This document shows positions 1 to 7,348 of a DNA stretch of 28,496 bases, piece after piece. Made by a program: the position numbers and the translations under genes. The stretch is from contig DHUT01000095.1 of NCBI GenBank assembly GCA_002409285.1, positions 1 to 28,496 on the forward strand, written 5' to 3'. Position 1 is the stretch's first letter. Every line of letters starts with the position of its first letter. The notes beneath the pieces are model-generated. The model did not search any database and had not been told where the DNA came from. It saw nothing but the letters and a program-made list of their open reading frames with translations. Origin of the DNA: Firmicutes bacterium UBA5227 (lineage in GTDB: Bacteria; Bacillota; Clostridia; Tissierellales; Sedimentibacteraceae).

Positions 1-23
1 TGGTTCGATTCCGCGTTTGGGCA
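1..23 (+). tRNA. 3' end of a tRNA gene (partial, cut by the window edge)
   Basis: The first bases carry the T-loop TTCGATT flanked by GG and CC, with CCGCG as the 3' half of the T stem. These are followed by a seven-base acceptor strand TTTGGGC and discriminator A at 23. No CCA is encoded. The missing 5' acceptor strand would read about GCCCAAA. The anticodon lies outside the window, so the amino acid cannot be named. A strong terminator follows directly, as expected for the last tRNA of a transcript. Confidence 0.6.
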
Positions 24-24
24 T

Positions 25-71
25 TAAACAGAAGAACTCATACCATGTATGAGTTCTTCTGTTTATTTTTT
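25..71 (+). terminator. Rho-independent terminator of the tRNA transcript
   Basis: A perfect 18-bp stem (25-42 with 48-65) closes a five-base loop CCATG and is followed by six T at 66-71. On the minus strand no T run follows, so it mainly serves the tRNA transcript. It ends exactly at the stop codon of the convergent exonuclease gene. Confidence 0.9.
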
Positions 72-1050
72 AAAATGTTTTTTCACCTTTAAAAACAGAT
101 GTCAATATGTCATTTATTATATTTAAAACATTGTTATAAAACATTTTACCGTTGAATTTTATAGGAATCAGATTTCGTTTTATTCCCTGCACGGCGGTGT
201 ATGTTTTAATATTAAAATCATTGTTATCCACATAGTAAAATTCGTTTATGTTATCGTCCTTGAAAAAGTTCATTGGTATATTCAGTTCCATTATCTGTGC
301 GGTTGAACTTATATGTAGGTTATAATTAAATGACCTTTGAAAATAATCGGTTTCATAGCCTGTAATAATGTTTAATTTGCAGTGGAGATTATTTTTTTTA
401 ATCTTAAAGTCTTCAGCATTTATTTTTACAATCAAATTCTCGTAATATAGCACAGTATCATATAAATCAATAATGCAGTTAAATAATATGGGAAGATTAA
501 AAACATCCTCATAATTGTGCTCAATTATTAGTCGGGAAAATTCATTTCTGGGTTCAGTCCGATAAGCCTCATACAACGTAATAACATCTTCGCCGCAAAT
601 TACGTCATTTCTGTTTATTCCAAAATATTTCTCTACAGATTTAAGCTTTAAGCTATCAGTGTCAATTTTATTTTTCAATTGTCTGAGCCAGTTGTACAAG
701 TCAATTTTTATGTAAGAGTTAAAATCAATATTTATATTGTGTTTTTGAGCTTTATTTATGAGAAATGGAATGTCAAAGCTGTTTCCGTTATATGTTATAA
801 CATATTTTTTCATGCAAATTAAGTCCCTTAAATATTTTATTGCTTCCGGTTCATCAATTTTGTACTGGCAAAATATTTGATGTATTTTATAGGAGCCATT
901 ATCATAAATAAGAACCGTTATGGAAATAATATCTGAATAGCTTCGACTAAGCCCTGTTGTTTCAATGTCTATAAAGAATGCCTCTTTAAATATGCGGTCT
1001 AAGTTTTCATTTGATGTTAATTTATTTATTTCTCTATATTCTGTAATCAT
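70..1050 (-). CDS. RNase H-like (DEDD) exonuclease, YprB-type
   Basis: A 326-residue protein with an N-terminal DEDD 3'-5' exonuclease fold (RNase_H_2/YprB-like). The visible motifs are Exo I FIDIETTGL (D28, E30), Exo II TYNGNSFDIPFL (N88, D93), a KIDLYNWLR segment (D117), and Exo III HNYEDVFNL (H178, D182). These are the four acidic metal ligands expected of an active nuclease. The remaining 120 residues have no motif I recognise. No signal peptide or membrane segment is seen, so it should be cytoplasmic. The ATG is preceded by GGAG on the minus strand. It is transcribed divergently from comEC. The substrate (DNA or RNA) is not evident; DNA or RNA processing is inferred from the fold alone. 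Confidence 0.8.
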   Translation of the reverse strand: MITEYREINKLTSNENLDRIFKEAFFIDIETTGLSRSYSDIISITVLIYDNGSYKIHQIFCQYKIDEPEAIKYLRDLICMKKYVITYNGNSFDIPFLINKAQKHNINIDFNSYIKIDLYNWLRQLKNKIDTDSLKLKSVEKYFGINRNDVICGEDVITLYEAYRTEPRNEFSRLIIEHNYEDVFNLPILFNCIIDLYDTVLYYENLIVKINAEDFKIKKNNLHCKLNIITGYETDYFQRSFNYNLHISSTAQIMELNIPMNFFKDDNINEFYYVDNNDFNIKTYTAVQGIKRNLIPIKFNGKMFYNNVLNIINDILTSVFKGEKTF

Positions 1051-1079
1051 TTTTTCTCCGATTTCCGTACAAAAACCCT

Positions 1080-1108
1080 TTGATTAATTTCCCCATACTT
1101 GGTAGAAT
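1080..1108 (+). promoter_or_regulatory. Possible sigma-A promoter for comEC
   Basis: TTGATT and TAGAAT are separated by 17 bp in the divergent gap between the exonuclease gene and comEC. A start near 1115 would fall on the GAGGTG ribosome site (1114-1119), leaving almost no leader. That is why confidence is low. Confidence 0.35.
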
Positions 1109-1123
1109 TAACCGAGGTGTGCA

Positions 1124-3487
1124 ATGTACATATTAATTACGATTTTTGCAGTTTATGCAATGGGAATAATAGCATATGAGCATGGATTTTTCGGTTATTT
1201 ATTTACTGCTATTTTTGTTTTACTCATTTTTAATTCCATTGTTAACAAACGCTATTTATATAATACGGTATTAATTTCTTTCCTTATTTTATCATTCATC
1301 AATTGTAAATACAATTCCAAATATGTACTGACGCAATATATTTATTCAGATGCGGAATTTGAGGCTAAAATCAGGACGAAAAATAAAACAAATCCCGATT
1401 CTTTATATGAAAGCTATAACGCTGAGATAACAGCTGTTAATAATAAAAAGCTCCAAACAAAAGAAAATACAATAATTTATTTTAACAAGGACATTGAGGT
1501 AAAAGAAAATAGTATTGTTTCATTTAAAGGAAGTGTTGCAGGCAGCAGCTTCAGTAAAAACAAAATGCTTTTCAATTACGAAAACTTTCTGAGAACTAAA
1601 AAGGTTGGTGCTGTTATTTTTGCGAAAAGTAATATTAACACTATAAAAACTGATTATTCATTTTTGAATAAGGTATCTGTCAGATTCAGAAATTATACAG
1701 AAAGTACCTTTTATAACTCCTTGAATAAAAGAAATGCAGATATTATATTGTCAATTATTCTGGGAGATGTGGATTATTTAGACGAAGGTCTGTATGACAA
1801 CATAAAAATAATGGGATTAGCACATATATTTGCAGTTTCGGGCAGCCATATAGTCCTTATGTATGGATTTTTGCTTACGGTACTTAAATATTGCTGCATA
1901 AGACGCAGAATAAGCTGGGTAATAACCTGGAGCCTTATTTGGTTTTACGGTTTTTTAATAGGCTTTCCCATATCTGTCATGAGAGCATTGGTTATGTTCA
2001 CGCTATTGTTTGGCTCAGAGGTGCTTTATAGAAAGTATAACTCTTTAAATTCAATAGGTCTTGCTGCCCTTGTATTAACTTTGTATAATCCCTTCTGGCT
2101 GTTTGATGCCGGATTTTTATTATCTTTTTCAGCCGCACTCAGTATGATAATTTACAATAAATATATTGTAAATCACTTATTGACGAAAAATGGTGCCTTG
2201 AGAAGTTTGTATATGAACCTGTTTTTGCAGTTGTTTACATTACCTGTTGTGTCATACTATTTTAATTTTATGCCTGTAATGGGCATTATATATAATATTT
2301 TGCTTCTTCCCGTCTTTACTGTTATTATTATATATGGATTTATGCTTTTGATGTTAAACGGAGTCGCTCCTGTAATATTGAGTATTCCTTTTAAAATTTT
2401 TAATTACATACTGTACAGCTTAAGATATATTATAGATTTTACAGACAATCTTATTTTTAAAGGTATTACCATGCCATCCATGTCTATAAGCATGATAATA
2501 TTTTTTTACACGATGGTGTTTTTTATGATATATTTATATAACAACAAGACTTTTATTGTAAAGAGGTATGGATTGATAGCGTTAATCAGCTTTTGCAGCT
2601 TAAATTTTGTTATTTTACCTTCAGTTGACAGCAGTCTTTATTTTAACGTGGTTGATGCGGGACAAGGCCTATTTACGATGGCTAAATATAAAAATACATG
2701 CATGATTTTTGATTGTGGCAGTACAAGCAGTAAGAACTTCGGAGAATATACCGTTGTGCCATATTTGACAAAACACGGTATTAGAAATATATCTAAAATA
2801 TTTATAAGCCATTGGGACTATGATCATTATTCCGGGTTAGAGGACTTATTTAACAGCAATGTACAGGTAAAAAAAATTCTTGCTCCACGACATAATGAGG
2901 AAATAATGAGAGAAAAAGAAATATTGTGCAAAGGTAACAATTTAAAAATCGAGAATCTAAAAATTAATATTTTATGGCCTGATAAAAAATATGATGAAGA
3001 CAATATAAACAATTCATCCCTTGTAATAAAGCTTCAGTATTATAATAAAAGCATACTGTTGACGGGAGATATAGAAGAAAGCGTTGAAAATATGCTGGTC
3101 GATATTGGGCATTCCGATGTATTAATTGTCCCTCATCACGGAAGTAAGACATCATCTACCGACAATTTTGTTCAAAGGGTAAAACCGGATATTGCAGTAA
3201 TGAGCTATGGTAAAAACAATTACGGCATACCGTCCGATGAAGTTATATACCGGTACGAAAAGGCAGGCAGCGTTGTATTATCAACATTTAATGAAGGAGA
3301 AATAAATTTTATTTTAAAAAAAGATAAAATATATTATAATACATATACAAATGAAAAATCAGGCAACTATTATGAACTGTATTTAGAAGGAATTTTGAAT
3401 AATTCAATGAATTTTTGTTTGCTGCTGTATTGTATAATTAAGGATGGTAAGTGCTATGAGTTACAAAATTATAACAGATATGATTGA
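1124..3487 (+). CDS. comEC: ComEC/Rec2 DNA-uptake channel
   Basis: A 787-residue polytopic membrane protein of the ComEC/Rec2 family, which moves single-stranded DNA across the membrane during natural transformation. The N-terminus has two or more hydrophobic segments (DUF4131-like region). The Competence domain is marked by GLAHIFAVSGSH (H234) and many following membrane helices. From about residue 500 there is a metallo-beta-lactamase domain with HWDYDH (563-568), TGDIEES (D649) and PHHGSKTSS (H671, H672), so the metal ligands look intact. The ATG has GAGGTG five bases upstream. The last 11 codons overlap the holA start, and the same comEC-holA neighbourhood occurs in Bacillus. A ComEC gene does not prove competence; no other com genes lie in this window. 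Confidence 0.95.
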   Translation: MYILITIFAVYAMGIIAYEHGFFGYLFTAIFVLLIFNSIVNKRYLYNTVLISFLILSFINCKYNSKYVLTQYIYSDAEFEAKIRTKNKTNPDSLYESYNAEITAVNNKKLQTKENTIIYFNKDIEVKENSIVSFKGSVAGSSFSKNKMLFNYENFLRTKKVGAVIFAKSNINTIKTDYSFLNKVSVRFRNYTESTFYNSLNKRNADIILSIILGDVDYLDEGLYDNIKIMGLAHIFAVSGSHIVLMYGFLLTVLKYCCIRRRISWVITWSLIWFYGFLIGFPISVMRALVMFTLLFGSEVLYRKYNSLNSIGLAALVLTLYNPFWLFDAGFLLSFSAALSMIIYNKYIVNHLLTKNGALRSLYMNLFLQLFTLPVVSYYFNFMPVMGIIYNILLLPVFTVIIIYGFMLLMLNGVAPVILSIPFKIFNYILYSLRYIIDFTDNLIFKGITMPSMSISMIIFFYTMVFFMIYLYNNKTFIVKRYGLIALISFCSLNFVILPSVDSSLYFNVVDAGQGLFTMAKYKNTCMIFDCGSTSSKNFGEYTVVPYLTKHGIRNISKIFISHWDYDHYSGLEDLFNSNVQVKKILAPRHNEEIMREKEILCKGNNLKIENLKINILWPDKKYDEDNINNSSLVIKLQYYNKSILLTGDIEESVENMLVDIGHSDVLIVPHHGSKTSSTDNFVQRVKPDIAVMSYGKNNYGIPSDEVIYRYEKAGSVVLSTFNEGEINFILKKDKIYYNTYTNEKSGNYYELYLEGILNNSMNFCLLLYCIIKDGKCYELQNYNRYD

Positions 3488-4487
3488 AAGGGATAAGGTT
3501 CCTAACTGCATAATACTTTACGGAACCGAAGAATATTATATTGATAGTGCGGTTAAAAGCTGCAAAGAAAAGTATGTGGACGAAAATTACGAAAGCATGA
3601 ATTATATGGAGTTTGACAAAATAGAAAAGAACTTTGACCAATTTTATGAATTTGTAATGACATTTCCTTTTATGTCCGAAAAAAAAGTGTGTGTTGTGAA
3701 GGAAGCAGTTTTTTTAACTTCTTCAGGAAGCCTGGCTAAGAATCAGGAAGAAAAGCTGTTTAATTTAATCGAAAGCAGTGAAGGATGTGTTACAGTTTTT
3801 CTGATAAAAGGCGGAAAGCCTGATTCAAGGAAAAAAGCTGTTAAGAAATTAAAAGAAAAAAATGCTATTGTAGAAATTAATAAGTTAAATGAAACGGAGC
3901 TGTCCAGGTATATCGTAAATAAATTTAAAAGTATGAATTTAAATATAAATCTTCACGATGCTGATTATATGGCTAATAATACCGGATATTTAGAATATGA
4001 AAGTACAGTCAGTCTGTACCATGTAAATAATGAAATAGAAAAAATAGCAGCATATAAGATAAACTCTAATGTTGTTTCATTTGAAGATCTGGATGCACTT
4101 CTTATAAAATCAGTTGAAAGCAATATATTTAAATTAATTGACTGTATTTGTGAAAGCAATAAAAAAAAGGCCTTTGAAATACTTGACGAAATGCTGCTGA
4201 ACAATACACCGGAACAGTATATTATCCATATGGTTTCAAGGCAGTACAGAATGCTTTATCAGTATTTAATCTTGAATAAAAAGGGCTATAACTTTAATGA
4301 AATAATGAATAAAATGAAGATTAAGAATTTTGTGGCAACAAAGCTCTCCAAACAGGCAAGGAGCCTTAGCCCTGAAAAAATACAATATTATTTGGAAGAA
4401 ATTCTTGAAATAGACAGAAAAGTCAAGACCGGTGAAATTGACAGCCGTATAGGACTTGAACTGATTACAAATGGAATTATAAAATAA
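3456..4487 (+). CDS. holA: DNA polymerase III subunit delta
   Basis: Clamp-loader delta subunit (HolA/YqeN family, usual length about 340; here 343). It opens the beta sliding clamp during loading at the replication fork. The N-terminal stretch PNCIILYGTEEYYIDSAV is the degenerate nucleotide-binding start of the family and, as expected for delta, lacks a Walker A motif. The C-terminal helical collar ends in EIDRKVKTGEIDSRIGLE, typical of delta. An ATG at 3444 lies directly on the AAGG sequence and cannot use it. The ATG at 3456 sits 11 bases behind AAGGA and gives the usual short N-terminus, so I chose it. The gene overlaps the end of comEC, so the two are probably cotranscribed and translationally coupled. 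Confidence 0.93.
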   Translation: MSYKIITDMIERDKVPNCIILYGTEEYYIDSAVKSCKEKYVDENYESMNYMEFDKIEKNFDQFYEFVMTFPFMSEKKVCVVKEAVFLTSSGSLAKNQEEKLFNLIESSEGCVTVFLIKGGKPDSRKKAVKKLKEKNAIVEINKLNETELSRYIVNKFKSMNLNINLHDADYMANNTGYLEYESTVSLYHVNNEIEKIAAYKINSNVVSFEDLDALLIKSVESNIFKLIDCICESNKKKAFEILDEMLLNNTPEQYIIHMVSRQYRMLYQYLILNKKGYNFNEIMNKMKIKNFVATKLSKQARSLSPEKIQYYLEEILEIDRKVKTGEIDSRIGLELITNGIIK

Positions 4488-4509
4488 AAAACCGGATAAA
4501 CCGGTTTTC
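4488..4509. terminator. Bidirectional terminator between holA and rpsT
   Basis: An eight-bp perfect stem (AAAACCGG with CCGGTTTT) with a five-base loop starts just behind the holA stop. T-rich sequence lies on the right for the plus strand and, on the minus strand, TTATTTTAT follows. It can therefore end both converging transcripts. Confidence 0.8.
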
Positions 4510-4521
4510 TATTGTTTCCAG

Positions 4522-4574
4522 AGATTCATCAACTAACACCACAATCTAATGCTATGAGGTTAGTTGATGAATCT
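4522..4574. repeat. Perfect 16-bp inverted repeat with 21-base spacer
   Basis: Positions 4522-4537 are the exact reverse complement of 4559-4574, around a 21-base spacer. No T run follows on either side, so it is not a typical intrinsic terminator. It lies in the convergent gap between holA and rpsT, next to a separate and sufficient terminator. I see no further copy of the arms in this window. It may be a folded RNA element in the rpsT 3' region or a small palindromic repeat. Confidence 0.8.
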
Positions 4575-4607
4575 TACGGATATATAAATAGCACAGCCTG
4601 CAATTAT

Positions 4608-4871
4608 TTAGGCTGCTTTGTTTAATTTATGAGCTAATCTGCTAACCTTTCTTGCTGCTGTGTTTTTGTGGATAGTATTTCTTGCAGCTGCCTGGTATAA
4701 TTTCTTTTCACATATTCTTAATAATTCTTCAGCCTTTTCATAGTTTCCTTCTTCTACGGCAGCCTCAAATTTCTTTATATATGTTTTTATTTCAGATTTT
4801 CTGCTCTTATTAACTTCAGTTTTCTTGTTTATAACTAAAATTCTTTTCTTTGCAGATTTAATATTTGCCAA
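4608..4871 (-). CDS. rpsT: 30S ribosomal protein S20
   Basis: An 87-residue basic protein matching S20, which binds 16S rRNA in the 30S body. The N-terminus ANIKSAKKRI and the C-terminal helix with NTIHKNTAARKVSRLAHKLNKAA-like spacing are diagnostic. Reading can be extended upstream to another TTG at 4889, but that would run through the AGGAGGTG ribosome site. The TTG at 4871, six bases behind that site, gives the conserved start of the family. E. coli rpsT also uses UUG, as part of S20 autoregulation; whether that applies here is inference. It sits between holA and gpr on the opposite strand, with its own sigma-A promoter upstream. Confidence 0.95.
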   Translation of the reverse strand: MANIKSAKKRILVINKKTEVNKSRKSEIKTYIKKFEAAVEEGNYEKAEELLRICEKKLYQAAARNTIHKNTAARKVSRLAHKLNKAA

Positions 4872-4913
4872 ACTCTTCACCTCCTTCAAGTGATATTATT
4901 CAAATGCTCTAAT

Positions 4914-4942
4914 ATTTTAGCATATTATTTGCATATTGACAA
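4914..4942 (-). promoter_or_regulatory. Sigma-A promoter of rpsT
   Basis: On the minus strand TTGTCA and TAAAAT are separated by exactly 17 bp, about 45 bp upstream of the rpsT start. Spacing and position fit a housekeeping promoter. Confidence 0.65.
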
Positions 4943-5109
4943 TATTTTTGACAGCAAAACAATTATACAGGCTTAGCAGATAAAAATCAAGTATAAAGAA
5001 TAAAAAAATGAAAAAATTCAATAATAAATCTGATATGCATTAAATTTTTCATGTGGAAAATATACTGGTATAGTTCATGTTTTGCTTATAAAAAATAAAA
5101 GGAGGCTTT

Positions 5110-6051
5110 ATGTACTACAGAACAGATTTGGCTTATGAAGCAAATGAGTCTTTGGCTCAAAAGGTTGCAGGAATAAAATTAAAAACACAGGATTACAGTC
5201 ACGGAGAGGTTGTAGAGCTTGAAATTACCAATGAAGAAGCTGAAAAGGCAGTGGGGAAAAAACAAGGCAGATATATAACCTATGAGACCAGGAGTCTAAA
5301 AAGCTTAAGTAAGGATTCAAGGCATGAGGTAATAAACATACTTGCTCAGGCAATAAAGGATGTTTCCGGACTAAAGAGAGAGAGAATACTGGTTGTGGGG
5401 CTTGGAAACAGAAATATAACCGCAGATGCTCTGGGACCAAAGACACTTGATAAAATAAAGGTTACAAGGCAGTTTTTTAAAGCCTACCACAAGGATTATG
5501 ATGAAGACTACAATGAGCTCTCCATATTAGAGCCGGGAGTATTGGGCACCACCGGAATTGAAACAGCAAATACAATTATCGGTGTGGTTGAAAAAATAAA
5601 ACCGACACTACTGATAATAGTAGATGCATTGGCTTCACGTAAAATGAGAAGGCTTTGTTCAGTTGTTCAGATTACTGATGCAGGAATCGAACCCGGTTCT
5701 GGAATAGGAAATATGCAGGGCTCTCTGAACAAAGAAACATTAGGCGGTGTAAAGGTTGTAGCAGTAGGAATACCAACAGTTATAGATACCGCTACCATAG
5801 TAAATGATACTATTGAGCTTATGGAAGAAACATTAAAGGGCAAGACAGATGACGTAGGGGAAATTATGGGTATACTAAGTGACCTGGAATACGATGAAAA
5901 GCATATGTTTTTCAAGGAAATATTAAGCCCCATGTATGGGGAATCCATCGTCACTCCCAGCGGAGTTGATGAAATGATAGAAATTTTGTCTGAAATACTG
6001 GCTGAATCCATTAATAAAGCAGTGCATCCGGGCTATGAATTAATTTCGTAA
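5110..6051 (+). CDS. gpr: Spore germination protease GPR (aspartic, family A25)
   Basis: A 313-residue GPR, the protease that degrades small acid-soluble spore proteins during germination. The sequence contains RTDLAYEA near the N-terminus (the maturation site region), VVGLGNRNITADALGP and IIVDALASRK. Asp106 and Asp172 are 66 residues apart, the same spacing as the catalytic Asp127 and Asp193 of the B. megaterium enzyme. Only three residues precede RTDLA, so the propeptide is shorter than the roughly 15-residue Bacillus one. The ATG is preceded by AGGAGG. Forespore (sigma-F/sigma-G) expression is expected for the family, but I find no convincing match to those promoters upstream. It lies next to spoIIP as in other spore formers. 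Confidence 0.96.
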   Translation: MYYRTDLAYEANESLAQKVAGIKLKTQDYSHGEVVELEITNEEAEKAVGKKQGRYITYETRSLKSLSKDSRHEVINILAQAIKDVSGLKRERILVVGLGNRNITADALGPKTLDKIKVTRQFFKAYHKDYDEDYNELSILEPGVLGTTGIETANTIIGVVEKIKPTLLIIVDALASRKMRRLCSVVQITDAGIEPGSGIGNMQGSLNKETLGGVKVVAVGIPTVIDTATIVNDTIELMEETLKGKTDDVGEIMGILSDLEYDEKHMFFKEILSPMYGESIVTPSGVDEMIEILSEILAESINKAVHPGYELIS

Positions 6052-6159
6052 CACATTTGTAAAAAATAACAGTGTTATTCAGGAAACAATACACATATAA
6101 ATTAATATATTACTAATTAAAATAATATATTACATTTCAGAAGATATGTGGAGTTGTGT

Positions 6160-7281
6160 ATGAAAAGACGAAGAAGAAAAAAAAATGAAACAAAATTTTA
6201 CATGGTTATGTCGCTTCTATGCCTGACGGTACTTTTTATGGGCTACAGTTTTGTCTATAATTTGTCTGAAAAAAGAAAGGCAGGGCAGGATATTACCACA
6301 ATCTCGATTAACTATAGCGGAGACAAGGAAAATGGGGGTAAAACAAGTGCCATGGACAAAATAATGTCCTATTTTAATATTTTTCTGGAAAAAACATTTA
6401 ATGAAGAAGACACGAGCAGGCTTACAGAGAGCGACAAAGTGGAATCAAAGGATGTTTTCAACATCATAGATATACAAAACAAAAATAAGCCATATGAAAA
6501 TGATTTGGATGAATACGAGGAAGACAAAGAACCTGTAATTGAAGAAGAACAGCTTTTAGCTGATAACCGGCATGAAAATTTCTTCAGAGTAATAGAATCA
6601 CCAACATACAGAAGCAGCGCTCCTCGTGACTCATCCTTTGACGCTGCTTCTATTAATGAAAAGCTGAATATAGTACTTTTTCATACTCATGCTACTGAAG
6701 CTTATCTGCCTCATAAGGATGGCAATTTCCGAACCCAGGATGAAAGATATAACGTTATGGGTGTCGGAACAAAAATCACGGCTAATTTACAGGGCTATGG
6801 GTTAAATGCAACACATCTGACAGATTATAACGACTATCCGGATTACAATTCATCATATTACAATTCGAGTAAAGCGGCTGCCGGGGCATTATCAGACATC
6901 AAGAAAAATTTATTAATTGATATTCACAGAGACGGCGCTGATGAAAATTCAGCATATGAGCATAAGCTGTCCCAGGTTAAGACAGTTCAGATTAATGAAA
7001 AGACAGCCGCAACCTGTACTCTCGTTATTGGAGATAAGAATGAAAATTATGCGGAGTTACAGAAAAATGCCCAGAAACTGTATGATATAGCACAGGAACG
7101 GTATCCGGGTCTTTTCAGAGAAATCATAATAAGACCGGGAGCATATTTCAATCAATACCTGTCAGATTACGCACTTTTGATAGAAATAGGCAGTACCTTG
7201 AATCATATAGATGAAGTTAATTATTCTGCGGAACTGCTGTCAGAAATATTAGCCGAGTACATTGGAGAAATTAGCAAATAA
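6160..7281 (+). CDS. spoIIP: Stage II sporulation protein P, cell-wall amidase/endopeptidase
   Basis: A 373-residue membrane-anchored peptidoglycan hydrolase that acts with SpoIID and SpoIIM in septal thinning and engulfment. A very basic start (KRRRRKKNE) precedes one membrane helix at about residues 15-35. An acidic, low-complexity linker follows to about residue 150, then the catalytic domain with FHTHATEAY (H175, H177, E180) and DIHRDG (H256), and a C-terminal RPGAYFNQYLSDYALLIEIG segment. The longer reading from GTG 6148 has no good ribosome site. ATG 6160 has GGAG seven bases upstream and was chosen. It is downstream of gpr by about 110 bp. The yqxA gene found between spoIIP and lepA in B. 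subtilis is absent. Confidence 0.95.
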   Translation: MKRRRRKKNETKFYMVMSLLCLTVLFMGYSFVYNLSEKRKAGQDITTISINYSGDKENGGKTSAMDKIMSYFNIFLEKTFNEEDTSRLTESDKVESKDVFNIIDIQNKNKPYENDLDEYEEDKEPVIEEEQLLADNRHENFFRVIESPTYRSSAPRDSSFDAASINEKLNIVLFHTHATEAYLPHKDGNFRTQDERYNVMGVGTKITANLQGYGLNATHLTDYNDYPDYNSSYYNSSKAAAGALSDIKKNLLIDIHRDGADENSAYEHKLSQVKTVQINEKTAATCTLVIGDKNENYAELQKNAQKLYDIAQERYPGLFREIIIRPGAYFNQYLSDYALLIEIGSTLNHIDEVNYSAELLSEILAEYIGEISK

Positions 7282-7284
7282 TGC

Positions 7285-7313
7285 TTTTATAAATACATAA
7301 ATTTTGATATAAT
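7285..7313 (+). promoter_or_regulatory. Possible sigma-A promoter of lepA
   Basis: A good -10 box TATAAT (7308-7313) lies 35 bp before the lepA start, in the gap behind spoIIP. The -35 region is poor (TTTTAT-like). A separate vegetative promoter makes sense because lepA is housekeeping while spoIIP is a sporulation gene. Confidence 0.4.
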
Positions 7314-7348
7314 ACCCTATATCCGATAAATAGGGAGGTAACATATTT

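Noticed and set aside
4522..4574. Terminal inverted repeats of an insertion sequence
   Set aside because: Only 21 bases lie between the arms and no transposase or target-site duplication is seen.
5030..5097. Sigma-F or sigma-G promoter upstream of gpr
   Set aside because: GCATT and GTATA candidates occur, but none has a matching -10 box at the right spacing.
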